From: Apostichopus japonicus
Lineage: Eukaryota; Echinodermata; Holothuroidea; Aspidochirotida; Stichopodidae
Assembly: GCF_037975245.1 (NCBI RefSeq)
Contig: NC_092574.1
Coordinates: forward strand, 11,373,213 to 11,437,212
Length of the DNA: 64,000 nt
Direction of reading: 5' to 3'
The notes under the pieces were generated by a model that was not told the origin of the DNA, searched no databases, and saw nothing but the letters and a program-made list of their open reading frames with translations. Positions 51,937 through 64,000 of this stretch are shown here, in pieces. Position numbers and translations under genes: made by a program. How positions within the stretch are numbered: the stretch's first letter is position 1; each line of letters starts with the position of its first letter.

Positions 51937-53549
51937 CATTTGCATGAATGACAAAGAAAAAACAAATTTGACTTTGAGGAAGGCTACTCCAGATTTGTTC
52001 AAATGATAAATCTTAACCGTTCTCTTTTTAAATGGAAAAAAATATCCACATATAAAAACATAAGCCAATATACTGGTATGAATTATGAGACTATACACGA
52101 TTATAAATACGAAACTGGCTTAAGCGTCACACTTAGTGTAAGATAGTGCATACAGTGCACCTGTTTGTCCTAATGACGTCATTGTGAAGAAATCCGAAAT
52201 TTCTTCGTCATCCAACGGAGAGAGAAATCAGAGGTAAACTAAAATAATTTGTGTGTTCCGCGTATGTATATTCTTCAATATAATTCAGTGAAGTGTGTTG
52301 TCTGCTTCCCAAACATGACCTAATAGCCACCAAAATGTCTTCTGAAATCCATTTCTCTGAAAGGGGAAAAAAACATATATATATACGGGAATTGTTCTAT
52401 TCTAGATTAACCGCATCCGAAAGTTTCAATTTAACTTTCCTTAAGTTCTTAACCGATCTCGATAGATTTAATAAATATATTTGACTGGTTCCCATTAAAT
52501 TTTCGAAGTAAGAAATTTCACATGAGAAATGTGTGACGTCAACATACAGGTACTGTCGGTTCACAGTCATATCTTTACCATAACTCGCGGTTATCTGTCG
52601 TGACGTCAGAGGCATATACAACTAAAAAAAAATCTGATCAAATGTTTGTATGTAAGATTACTCTATTCAAATCTGTGCCAGAATATCAGAATTGTATATA
52701 ACTTGATCGTTATGAAACGAGATGAATAAAGTGTACCGGGATATTCATAATGGTACGGGAATGTTAGTTTGTTTCCCGTTCACAATTTATTCGTGTATAA
52801 TACAAAATTACCAATATAAAAACTAATTCATTCAAACAATCTTGTTTTAGTTTTTTTTTGTCCTCTTTTCCTTGAAGCAGAACTTTGGTATTCGTTCAGT
52901 CTTAGGCATAATGCATTTCATTCAAACTGTTATACAAGGATTTTCTCTTTTTGTTTTTGTTTTTCAGTGGACGGATTAACTGAGCGCATATATACAGTAT
53001 CAGACAGAGGTAAGAATACCTCCTGGATTCAGATAATCACAATGTCTTCACCAACGTGTGCGTTCATCATCTATTCATCAAAGTATGCATGAATTTAACT
53101 GCTACATTGTTATTTAAATTAACAGCTATACTCCCCATACGGAAAAGATAAAACACGTGCAGGCCTGTCTGTGTACACCGTATGTCGGCTTTCAGTGAAT
53201 AACCTTTATATGCAGACGTTAACTTCACCACTTACCTTCAATGGGACAATAGGGTTGAGTGTGGAACAAGTTGTTTGTTACACAGAATCTATTTTGGGGT
53301 TACTTTTCTTAAATAGAAACTTCATTTGCACACTTCGGAATGGTTTTTCTCCACAGTTTTGGTACTGGATTATCTCATGTTACTACCAATATAATTTATG
53401 GACAAATGTTCGTTACCGCGGTTTCCAGTATAGAACAATATTAATATAACCGGAAACATTATTGCGTTTATTCCACATGAACATGCTGTTGGAGAATCGT
53501 CTTGTATAAATAAGTCAATGCGAACAATTCTAACTCGTGTAACGATATG
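51937..53549. other. No gene seen
   Basis: AT-rich DNA with several short open frames, none with recognisable domains or clear splice structure. No repeats stand out by eye. Confidence 0.4.
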
Positions 53550-54050
53550 GAATTTTGGAACTAAATTCAGGATTTTCGGAACTAAATTCAGGATTTTCGG
53601 AACTAATTACAGGATTTTTGGATCTACATTCAGGATTTTCGGAACAACATTCATGATTTTCGGAACTACATTCAGGATTTTCGAACAAAATTCATGATTT
53701 TCGGAACTAAATGCAGGATTTTCGGAACTAAACTCAGGAATTTTTGAACTAAATTCAGGAATTTCGGAACTAAATTCAGGATTTTCGGAACTAATTACAG
53801 GATTTTTGGAACTAAATTCAGGGTTTTCGGAACTAAATTCAGGATTTTCGGAACTAATTACAGGATTTTTGGATCTACATTCAGGATTTTCGGAACAACA
53901 TGCAGGATTTTCGGAACTACATTCAGGATTTTCGGACAAAATTCAGGATTTTCGGAACTAAATGCAGGATTTTCGGAACTAAACTCAGGAATTTTTGAAC
54001 TAAATTCAGGAATTTCGGAACTAAATTCAGGATTTTGGGAACTAAATACA
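53550..54050. repeat. 20-bp minisatellite with a 251-bp higher-order unit
   Basis: About 24 copies of AGGATTTTCGGAACTAAATT and variants. A recognisable series of variants starting GGATCTACATTCAGG occurs at about 53620 and again at about 53871, so blocks of roughly 12 monomers were duplicated together. Minus-strand translation gives S-E-N-P-E-F repeats. I see no other evidence of a protein. Confidence 0.9.
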
Positions 54051-54170
54051 TGATATTCTTGCGTTCTCGGAGTGGTTGAAAATTCATAACGAAACCTGCG
54101 TAGATCAATGAGCTGCTTAAGGCAACCCTTTGTCCAGATAAGGAGGCTCCCTGCCCAGTTTGTAAGTATA
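54051..54170. repeat. Block duplicated at 55780-55900
   Basis: Both copies share TTCTTGCGTTCTCGGA, GAAACCTGCGTA, ATCAATRARCTGCTTA and AAGGAGGCTC.CTGCCCA in order. They flank the element at 54355-55586, so a segment was duplicated before or along with that insertion. Confidence 0.65.
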
Positions 54171-54354
54171 TTGTTTTTACAAGTTAGATTAGGCCTAGTC
54201 TGTTTCGTATATGTCTTCTAAAGTTATTCAATGATAAATCTAGTATCTTAGTGATGCAAGCTACAAAACAGATAGCCTATTCATAATAAGTGCACTTTAA
54301 AAGTATTCTAACCACATATATTCATAGTTATAACTATTGATGTAACACACACAT

Positions 54355-55586
54355 CAGGGCTGAAATTTTACGGTCGTCCGATTGTCCGAGACGACTAAAA
54401 ATTCTTTTGGACAACCAAAATCGCATTAGAGGTTGTCCGACGGACGACTAAATTATTTGTGGAAATCTTTAAATTGCTTGCGTCCAGCGGACACAAACTT
54501 TTTGTTGTTGTTGAGAAACAAACCCCAAGTACACTCTCACAACTAGGTCAACGGAAAACATAACAAAACACATTTTTGATTGAACATCTTTCATTATTTC
54601 TTTTCATAAAACCACAAACTTGTTCTGACAAGAATCAAAAGTTCTCCCACTCCTACAGATCATTGAATTTGTTTGAAAATAAATATATCATAACAATCAA
54701 CCGCAAGGTACAGGGTTAACAACAATCCATTACGGAGATTTTCATGCTAAAAATAGACAATGATGCGTTACCAAATTTCCCTTGATGTGATTGGCTAATA
54801 GTCCCTCCCGATCGTCTGGAAACATTCTTGCATTTGCAGTGCTCAATGAACACGAAGTAAGTTGTTTAAGAACAATTAATGCAACGCTATATACTTTCCC
54901 CTGTGCAGAGATAATTAAGTTATGGCTATCGTAAATTATGTGTGCACTCAAATATCATAACGTTAGGCCTTGTTGTCTCATATTTTTACGTACATTTTGA
55001 CAACAATCACTGATGGTGGTACGAAGATGCACTTAAATTGTTTCTGAGACTATCACGTAATATTGTAATCATTGTTTGATCAGAAAACGTTATGAGTTGA
55101 GACAATCTATGAATTTTGTGGGAAGCGAAACAATCCCTGATTCTGAAAAGGATAATTCATCTCACAGTATGTTTCTTCTCTCTGCATTAAGAGTTGCTAA
55201 TTTAAAATGCGCATTCATACCACAGTAGTTTCTGTTGCAAATTTGTTCGCGGTCCAATTGACCATGTGCTTCAGTAAATTTTATTTTGATGCAACATTCG
55301 TACAACATTCATACATAAATACGATGTATGTTACAAAATATTTAACAGTGTGTTAGTTATAAATGTTAAAGATTGTTTAGACATCCCTTCAAACCGTGGA
55401 ATAAGACGGAATAAGAATGTTTTTTCCACATTCTGGGGCCAATATACCTTGTTATGTAAATTACAAAATTTAATTTGGTCTTTTTTTCCCATTTTTATTC
55501 GGACAACCATTTTTTTTCCGGACAACCAAATTTTGAGTGTAGGTTGTCCGACGGACAAGTTAAAATTTTCTGAAAAATCAGGCCTG
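54355..55586. mobile_element. 1.2-kb element with GGTTGTCCGACGGAC subterminal palindromes and 5-bp duplication
   Basis: The left end is CAGGGCTGAAATTTTACGG and the right end is the complement of CAGGCCTGATTTTTCAG. CACAT lies directly outside both ends (54350-54354 and 55587-55591). Near each end GGTTGTCCGACGGAC occurs with additional GGACAACC copies in inverted orientation. No transposase is seen in the interior. Confidence 0.65.
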
Positions 55587-55952
55587 CACATATATTAATA
55601 ATAGATAAGCTAATGTCAGTTGTCTCAGTCACATATATTCATAGATAGGCTAAAATAACGTGTTTCTTATGTATTTTAAGCCACTGATATTCATCGACAC
55701 ATCTGTTATGGAATGGGTGTAAGCCACAGATATTCATAGATAAATATGTCTCGTATGTATTTGCAGAATTTTCGGATCAAAACACAGGATTCTCTTGCGT
55801 TCTCGGAAGCTGGATGGATTCATAAAGGAACCTGCGTATATCAATAAACTGCTTATGCATGACAACCCTCTGCCCGAATAAGGAGGCTCTCTGCCCATGC
55901 GCCATACCGAACACAAACAATCAAACGGCGCCATTTGAATTCCCAAGTTGCC

Positions 55953-56049
55953 ATGGCTACTTTCAAGGGATATCTTTATTTCCAATCTATGTTGTGTCGG
56001 ATTCTATTTGTCAATCGTGGTGATCGACTGGTCTTTTACCTCGTCCTTG
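55953..56049 (+). CDS. Candidate first coding exon of an unidentified gene
   Basis: ATG at 55953 has a G at +4 in the context GTTGCCATGGC. The frame (MATFKGYLYFQSMLCRILF and a hydrophobic end) runs 32 codons to a strong donor TTG|GTAAGT. An upstream GGCGCCATTTGAATT block resembles a YY1-type promoter element. No matching second exon was found in the remaining window, and I recognise no family. It could equally be chance. Confidence 0.25.
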
Positions 56050-56225
56050 GTAAGTATCTAGGGACAGTAAGGGGACCGAGGGGAGGAAGGGAACAGATGA
56101 AGAAGAAAAACCGTGAGTACACTTTTACTATACTAAATGTTCCGGATCGTCTTACTAACACTGGAAGAAGTCGCACTCAAAAAATTCAATTAACTACATT
56201 GAGACCGCATTTGAGACCTATTTAA

Positions 56226-57219
56226 AAAATTTATTCAACGGATACGAAACAAAGCTAATGAATTACAAATTCCAACGTAATTATAAATACCTATTTGTAA
56301 TTCCAACCAACTACGTATGGGCAATATAAACCATATGTTCTATCGATAACAAAAAAAGTGTGCTTAAAACGTATTTAAACTTATTTAAACAATTTTTAAG
56401 TATATAACTAATTACAAATGTGAAATTAAACAAATGTAATCAATGCAAAAAGTGCTTTATTTACTTAATTCAATTTCCATTACAAATCATCATAATCTAT
56501 CTCGCGGATAAGTGGATCAACTTAAGCCAGCGATTGTAAGACATCTGACATTTCGTTCTCCTTTAAGTTAGCGCACTAAAAGTGTTTTATGTTTTCGGTG
56601 TTAGCCGCTGCCCAGCGAGGTCAGTTGGCCAGTTCGTTAAAAGTAAGTTAACTGTTCTATACGTTTATGCAAGTCCGAGAATTAATATAGTCCTACCATT
56701 ATCATCATTCTGTAAGTCTTGTAAGTAACATGATTGCACGACAAGTTCTGTAACTCTTTTCGTGGAAATTTGGTTCATTGGTTGGGACATCACTCGGGAG
56801 TGGGCGTAGAATATGAGGGAACATTTTGACTGCCTGCTCTTGTTTATTTCACTAAGGTTGCACGAGCCTCAGTGTTACACTAAGTCACAATAATGTACCC
56901 CCCCCCTGTGGTAAAGGCATTAAAATAGCAAATCATTTCGAGTAACTGCGAGTGAATATAGTTCCAGATCTTCTAGACCACTGAGTCTTCTCTTGATTAT
57001 ATGAAATAGAAGAAATATGTATGTGATTTTAGCCAAATAACAGATCAAGAGCTTTACTTTGGTTACATCTTTGGGGGAAGATGGGAGGAGTATGACTGAG
57101 TTCAGGGGGGGGGGGGGGGGAGTAAGTGAAGTGTCAAGAACAGTGAGCTCTCAGATAATATGATGAAATGTGGCCGAAGAGTCGCGTTTATCCGACATCC
57201 CCGTGACTGAAGTATATTT
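56226..57219. other. No gene seen
   Basis: AT-rich DNA with a C-run (about 56897) and a 14-base G-run (about 57107-57120). No convincing frames. Confidence 0.4.
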
Positions 57220-57583
57220 GAGGGCGTTGTGGTCAAGGCAGTGGACTTGTGAGTCCTGGCCTGGTCATTGCGTTGTGTCTTTGGGCGAGGCGCTTTATCT
57301 CCATTGCCTCTCTTCACCCAGGTGTATACGTGGGGACTTGCGAGGTAACTTGTAAATATAGTGCGCCGGTTTGTGGCTGCACCCTATGAGAAGCCCCCGG
57401 GGGACACGCGGCTGTGGTGCACTGTGGTGCCCTAGGAGAGATTGAATGAATTGTGCACTTTGGTGTGTAGGTGGGACAAGTTACTAATGACCAGGGTTAA
57501 GCTGTAAAGTCGTGGGAGAGGGCCTCGGCCCTGAACAAGACTGTAAACCTAAATAATAGTAATAATAAATAATATATTTCAGT
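57220..57583 (+). mobile_element. tRNA-derived SINE with deleted B-box (copy B)
   Basis: Same family as 47400-47783 but on the plus strand. AGGGCGTTGTGGTCAAGGCAG and GGACTTGTGA are followed directly by TCCTGGCCTGGTCATTGCG, so about 23 bases containing the B-box are missing. The body keeps CCCCCGGGGGACACGCGG and the tail is an AATAAT/TAATAA repeat. Confidence 0.85.
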
Positions 57584-58560
57584 AAATTATGAATGTATTT
57601 GCTTCATGATTGTTGTTGGTATCATACCAAATATGTTTAATAAGCTGTAATTGTCCAATGCAAACGAATTACATTTATATAACCATTCAGGAAGCTCAGC
57701 AAAGAAAACAATTCAAACTTTAAATGTAGGGAAACAAGCTTTTATTGAACCAACTTGTACAAATTGAACTATAAGTATATCAGTGAACCAATATAAGTTA
57801 AAATCAATGCATGAATGAACAAATTAAAGCAGTAAGTAAATGCTGCAATGAAATATTAAGCATAAGAATGATGCAGAAAGTATTCCTTAGAGAAACTATA
57901 AACCTGCTCGAATTTGAAAGGTTACAATACACTTCTCCAACATAATAATATTCAGTTGGACTGAAATAACTACACATGTGGTGAAAATGATAAATTTCTC
58001 CTTAACTAGGAGCCCCTTTCTATACTCATGCATGTATTAGTTTCAAACGTTCTACGGATGACTTCATTGAATCAGCTTGGAGAAAGCAATAATTTTTAAT
58101 TGACTACGGGAAAACCGTGGATCATGATTTCTACACACACATGATTTTTCTAGACATAACTATTTCAACAGATTTTAATTCTTGTAGCATACAACTAGAC
58201 AGGAAGTATTATGGTCTGTAAAAGAGCATATGCCCTGACAGCTATTAAGAAATTAAAACACTGTTGCACCACTATTGCAGCCTGATGAAAATAACGAGGT
58301 CACGGTCCAGCTTCCTTCACACTACTAATACACATAGTTTTACAGTAGGATTTAAATGATGTCAGGACTCAGTTGCATGTACATGTACACACCCACACAA
58401 ATGTATGCCAGCGAAAAACAAGTTATATTTGGATAATATTCACGGAAGATCAGCTAACTTAAATTTAGGAAAATATAATAAACTGAAGAGAGTTTTTGTT
58501 CAAATTTCTTATGTACATATCTCTTTGAAAATATGAATGCATCAATAAATATATTAAAGA
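57584..58560. repeat. Diverged left edge of the 323-bp satellite
   Basis: Around 57965-58140 the order GAAATAACTACA..GTGGTGAAAAT..GAAAACCGTGGATCATGA parallels the satellite's GAAATTACTACAGATGTGG..GGGAAAACCATGGAAGG. At 58186-58250 the block GTCTGTAAAAGAGCATATGC matches DNA beyond the other side of the array (61590-61625). Confidence 0.55.
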
Positions 58561-61440
58561 AATGATTTATTAAGCGTAATAAAGACCGAATATCCATACT
58601 TTGATAAACTATTAAGCCTACAAAGATTTAAAATGGATGCAATATCTCCATCATGGCAACGTACTGTTGCTGAAATTACTACAGATGTGGTAAAATCATG
58701 AAATCCTCCTGGACTAAAAACCCAATCAATTCAATTTAGGGATTTTGTTAGTTCATATACCAGACAAGTGGTAAACTGGTTTCAATTGATTGGGAAAACC
58801 ATGGAAGGGTTCATGACTTTATTTACGTGTTTTTAATAACATGAACACACTCTAATTATATTAATAAATATGTTAAAGAAATGATTTATTAAGCGTAAAT
58901 AAGACCAAATATCCATACTTTGATAAACTATTAAGCCTACAAAGATTTAAAATGGATGCAATAAATATCTCCATCATGGCAACGTACTGTTGCTGAAATT
59001 ACTACAGATGTGGTAAAATCATGAAATCCTCCTGGACTAAAAACCCAATCAATTCAATTTAGGGATTTTGTTAGTTCATATACCAGACAAGTGGTAAGCT
59101 GGTTTCAATTGATTGGGAAAACCATGGAAGGGTTCATGACTTTATTTTTGTGTTTTTAATAACATGAACACACTCTATTTATATTAATAAATATATTAAA
59201 GAAATGATTTATTCAGCGTAAATAAGACCAAATATCCATACTTTGATAAACTATTAAGCCTTCAAAGATTTAAAGTGGATGCAATAAATATCTCCATCAT
59301 GGCAACGTACTGTTGTCGAAATTACTACAGATGTGGTAAAATCATGAAATCCTCCTGGACTAAAAACCCAATCAATTCAATTTAGGGATTTTGTTAGTTC
59401 ATATACCAGACAAGTGGTAAGCTGGTTTCAATTGATTGGGAAAACCATGGAAGGGTTCATGACTTTATTTACATGTTTTTAATAACATGAACACACTCTA
59501 ATTATATTAATAAATATGTTAAAGAAATGATTTATTAAGCGTAAATAAGACCAAATATCCATACTTTGATAAACTATTAAGCCTACAAAGATTGAAAATG
59601 GATGCAATAAATATCTCCATCATGGCAACGTACTGTTGCTGAAATTACTACAGATGTGGTAAAATCATGAAATCCTCCTGGACTAAAAACCCAATCAATT
59701 CAATTTAGGGATTTTGTTAGTTCATATACCAGACAAGTGGTAAACTGGTTTCAATTGATTGGGAAAACCATGGAAGGGTTCATGACTTTATTTTTGTGTT
59801 TTTAATAACATGAACACACTCTATTTATATTAATAAATATATTAAAGAAATGATTTATTCAGCGTAAATAAGACCAAATATCCATACTTTGATAAACTAT
59901 TAAGCCTTCAAAGATTTAAAGTGGATGCAATAAATATCTCCATCATGGCAACGTACTGTTGTCGAAATTACTACAGATGTGGTAAAATCATGAAAACCTC
60001 CTGGACTAAAAACCCAATCAATTCAATTTAGGGATTTTGTTAGTTCATATACCAGACAAGTGGTAAGCTGGTTTCAATTGATTGGGAAAACCATGGAAGG
60101 GTTCATGACTTTATTTACGTGTTTTTAATAACATGAACACACTCTATTTATATTAATAAATATATTAAAGAAATGATTTATTCAGCGTAAATAAGACCAA
60201 ATATCCATACTTTGATAAACTATTAGGCCTGCAAAGATTTAAAATGGATGCAATAAATATCTCCATCATGGCAACGTACTGTTGCTGAAATTACTACAGA
60301 TGTGGTAAAATCATGAAATCCTCTTGGACTAAAAACCCAATCAATTCAATTTAGGGATTTTGTTAGTTCATATACCAGACAAGTGGTAAACTGGTTTCAA
60401 TTGATTGGGAAAACCATGGAAGGGTTCATGACTTTATGTTCGTGTTTTTAATAACATGAACACACTCTAATTATATTAATAAATATGTTAAAGAAATGAT
60501 TTATTCAGCGTAAATAAGACCAAATATCCATACTTTGATAAACTATTTAAGCCTACAAAGATTTAAAATGGATGCAATAAATATCTCCATCATGGCAACG
60601 TACTGTTGCTGAAATTACTACAGATGTGGTAAAATCATGAAATCCTCCTGGACTAAAAACCCAATCAATTCAATTTAGGGATTTTGTTAGTTCATATACC
60701 AGACAAGTGGTAAACTGGTTTCAATTGATTGGGAAAACCATGGAAGGGTTCATGACTTTATTTACGTGTTTTTAATAACATGAACACACTCTAATTATAT
60801 TAATAAATATATTAAAGAAATGATTTATTCAGCGTAAAAAAAGACCGAATATCCATACTTTGATAAACTATTAAGCCTACAAAGATTTAAAGTGGATGCA
60901 ATAAATATCTCCATCATGGCAACGTACTGTTGCTGAAATTACTACAGATGTGGTAAAATCATGAAATCCTCCTGGACTAAAAACCCAATCAATTCAATTT
61001 AGGGATTTTGTTAGTTCATATACCAGACAAGTGGTAAACTGGTTTCAATTGATTGGGAAAACCATGGAATTGTTCATGACTTTATTTACATGTTTTTAAT
61101 AACATGAACACACTCTAATTATATTAATAAATATATTAAAGAAATGATTTATTCAGCGTAAAAAAGACCGAATATCCATACTTTGATAAACTATTAAGCC
61201 TACAAAGATTTAAAGTGGATGCAATAAATATCTCCATCATGGCAACGTACTGTTGCTGAAATTACTACAGATGTGGTAAAATCATGAAATCCTCCTGGAC
61301 TAAAAACCCAATCAATTCAATTTAGGGATTTTGTTAGTTCATATACCAGACAAGTGGTAAGCTGGTTTCAATTGATTGGGAAAACCATGGAAGGGTTCAT
61401 GACTTTATTTACGTGAATTTATGTGTTTTAAATAACATGA
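58561..61440. repeat. 323-bp satellite, nine copies
   Basis: Copies start at 58561, 58880, 59203, 59526, 59849, 60172, 60495, 60819 and 61143 (AATGATTTATT anchor). Divergence is very low. Copies 3 and 5 share markers (CCTTCAAAG, AAGTGGATG, GTTGTCGAAA) absent from 2 and 4, so copies 2-5 form two 646-bp dimers. Copies 8 and 9 share AAAAAGACCGAA. The final copy ends in a diverged form near 61440. No reading frame runs through it. Confidence 0.97.
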
Positions 61441-62099
61441 ATACACTCTATTTACGTAATTTTTTTGGGAATACATATTTTCAAAAGTTTATAAATCAGG
61501 TAATTCAGTTTGCCAATATTTTGGGTACTATCGTTGCATGCGTGCATGCCTGTTCCATCATTTTAGCATATATACAATTGCACAGGAGGTATGACGTTCT
61601 GTGAAAGAGCATATGCCCCAAGATATATAGTGTAGTAGTAACAAAACACTTATGCATGTCTATTGTCCGCTGATTGTCCACCTTCCCCTCTGATACATAT
61701 AGCATTACGTCCATCTTCTTTCGTCATCATGCACAGTCATGGCTGTCCTACGTTTTCATTCATCTTCTTTGTATTCATTCTCCTAATCCTGTCGTTTTCC
61801 GCCTTTAATCGTTTTGACTTAATCGTCTTGCAGTCTTCATCAATAAATTTGCTTGCGCAGTCTTCCTTCATCTTTTATCATAAACGTCCTAGAACCTCAT
61901 CCACCTTCATCCCACTCAATCATCCTTCAATCGTGGACTCCCCTTGTTCTTCTTCTAGTGGCATCGTCCAGTGTCTAAATCCATCTTCAACCAACATCAT
62001 CCACATTCCACTGTCATCATCCATGTCGTAGTCCTGAATCTTAATCCATCTCCTTATGCATCTGGAACAACGTCATCCTCCTACGTCTAAATCTGTCTT

Positions 62100-64000
62100 C
62101 TGCATCTGAAACAACAAGGATAGAAAAACAGTTAGAACATATCAATTACATAACCCACCCACTGACCCTGGGACCCGTCCCCTCTTCTTCTGGTGGCATC
62201 TTCCAGGGTCTTAATCTACCTCCTTCCGTCTGTATACACCTTCCACAGATATCACCCTTCTTCTTACGTCGTCATCATCCTAAGTCTAAATCTGTCTTCG
62301 GCATCTGAAACAACAAGGCTAGAAAAACAGTAAGAACATATCAAATAAGTAACCCACCCACTAACCCTGGGACCATCCCCCCTCTTCGTCTGGTGGCATC
62401 TTCAAGCGTCTTAATCCACCTCCTTCCGTCTGTATCCACCTTCCACAGACATCACCCTTCTTCTTACGCCGTCACCGTCCTACTTCTAAATCTGTCTTCT
62501 GCATCTGAAAGAACAAGGCTAGAAAAACAGATAGAACATATCAAATACATAACCCACCCACTGACCCTGGGACCCGCCCCCGCTTCTTCTGGTGGCATCT
62601 TCCAGCGTCTTAATCTACCTCCTTCCGTCTGTATCCACCTTCCACAGACATCACCCTTCTTCTTACGACGTCATCATCCTAAGTCTAAATCTGTCTTCTG
62701 CATCTGAAACAACAAGGCTAGAAAAACAATAAGAACATATCAAATACATAACCCACCCACTGACCCTAGGACCCGCCCCCTCTTCTTCTGGTGGCATCTT
62801 CCAGCGTCTTAATCCACCTCCTTCTGTATGTATCCAACTTCCACAGACATCACCCTTCTTCCTATGACTTCATCGTCCTACGTCTAAATCTGTCTTCTGC
62901 ATCTGAAAGAACAAGGCTAGAAAAACAGATAGAACATATCAAATACATAGCCCACCCACTGACCCTGGGACCCGCCCCCTCTTCTCCTGGTGGCATCTTC
63001 CAGGGTCTTAATATACCTCCTTCCGTCTGGATCCACCTTCCACAGACATCACCCTTCTTTTTACGACGTCATCATCCTAAGTCTAAATCTGTCTTCTGCA
63101 TCTGAAACAACAAGGTAAGAAAAAAAAAGAACAACATATCAAATACATAACCCACCCACTGACCCTGGGACCCGCCCCCTCTTCTTCTGGTGGCATCTTC
63201 CAGCGTCTTGATCTACCTCCTTCCGTCTGTATCCACCTTCCACAGACATCACCCTTCTTCTTACGCCGTCACCGTCTAAATCTGACTTCTGCATCTGAAA
63301 GAACAAGGCTAGAAAAACAGATAGAACATATCAAATATATAACCCACCCACTGACCCTGGGACCCGCCCCCTCTTCTTCTGGTGGCATCTTCCAGCGTCT
63401 TAATCTACCTCCTTCCGTCTGTATCCACCTTCCACAGACATCACCCTCCTTCTTACCCTGTCACCGTCCTACGTCTAAATCTGTATTCTGCATCTGAAAC
63501 AACAAGGCTAGAAAAACAGATAGAACATATCAAATACATAACCCACCCACTGACCCTGGGACCCGCCCCCTCTTCTTCTGGTGGCATCTTCCAGCGTCTT
63601 AATCTACCTCCTTCCGTCTGTATCCACCTTCCACAGACATCACCCTCCTTCTTACCCTGTCACCGTCCTACGTCTAAATCTGTCTTCTGCATCTGAAACA
63701 ACAAGGCTAGAAAAACAGATAGAACATATCAAATACATAACCCACCCACTGACCCTGGGACCCGCCCCCTCTTCTTCTGGTGGCATATTCCAGCGTCTTA
63801 ATATACCTCCTTCCGTCTGCATCCACAGACATCACCCTTCTTCTTACGCCGTCACCATCCTACATCTAAATCTGTCTTCTGCATCTGAAACAACAAGGCT
63901 AGAAAAACATATAGAACATATCAAATACATAACCCACCCACTGACCCTGGGACCCGCCCCCTCTTCTTCTGGTGGCATATTCCAGCGTCTTAATCCACCT
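62100..64000. repeat. 199-bp satellite, about nine and a half copies, continuing past the window
   Basis: Anchor CAACAAGGCTAGAAAAACAG occurs at about 62111, 62311, 62511, 62710, 62909, 63108, 63301, 63500, 63699 and 63891. Spacing is 199 bp except for two units short by 6-7 bases. Each contains ACTGACCCTGGGACCCGCCC, GGTGGCATCTTCCAG and CCTTCCACAGACATCACCCT. CT-rich degenerate sequence at 61690-62100 looks like older copies. Three similar 104-residue frames appear because the unit is not a multiple of three, and they are probably not genes. Confidence 0.97.

Noticed and set aside
55350-55598. 82- and 86-residue overlapping frames on both strands
   Set aside because: They lie at the terminus of the 54355-55586 element and reflect its inverted repeats.
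58561-61440. Regular repeats as a CRISPR array
   Set aside because: Units are 323 bp and nearly identical throughout, with no alternation of short repeats and unique spacers. The surrounding genes are eukaryotic.
62393-63696. Family of 104-residue proteins
   Set aside because: These frames arise from the 199-bp satellite read in shifting phase, with no start context or splice signals in common beyond the repeat itself.

Overview
The window is animal genomic DNA, AT-rich and intron-dense, with heavy transposon and satellite load. The intron-rich taspase, MFSD6-like and AtuA-family genes, plus a swarm of hAT-type elements, suggest a marine invertebrate. An echinoderm such as a sea cucumber is my best guess, but the species cannot be settled from the sequence alone.

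Three protein-coding genes are supported. (1) 1-1162 (+): the last two coding exons of an MFSD6-like major-facilitator transporter. (2) 5643-35254 (+): a complete 17-exon gene for a 642-residue AtuA-family protein (acyclic terpene utilisation family, formerly DUF1446), with a probable mitochondrial leader. All exon phases join and the total is an exact multiple of three. (3) 46611-38034 (-): a 10-exon taspase 1 (TASP1) gene encoding 359 residues, including the catalytic threonine. Genes 2 and 3 are convergent, about 2.8 kb apart, with the 3' end of a non-LTR retrotransposon between them. A weak candidate first exon of a fourth gene lies at 55953-56049 (+).

Much of the rest is mobile or repetitive DNA. 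At 1978-3079, 2301-2702 and 3459-4164 lie hAT-like elements with 8-bp target duplications, the second nested in the first. AtuA intron 2 holds a 2.4-kb inverted-repeat element carrying eight copies of a 15-bp motif. Intron 5 holds a 1.8-kb hAT element at 12219-14013, a 330-bp one at 15724-16053 and a 3.1-kb composite at 16459-19597. Intron 6 holds a cluster of five tRNA-like modules. Intron 7 opens with a GTGAGT-rich minisatellite. Intron 14 holds a long inverted-repeat element flanked by TTAA. Downstream of TASP1's start are two tRNA-derived SINEs (47400 and 57220), a 3.65-kb hAT element with a transposase remnant (48278-51928), a 20-bp minisatellite (53550-54050), a 323-bp satellite (58561-61440) and a 199-bp satellite running off the right edge (62100-64000).

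The most unusual pattern is that four exon-intron junctions of the two complete genes carry local tandem copies of themselves: AtuA exon 2 donor, exon 11 donor, exon 16 acceptor, and TASP1 exon 6 acceptor. Other introns contain decayed tandem duplications with no coding content. No bacterial-type features, CRISPR arrays or rRNA genes were seen.
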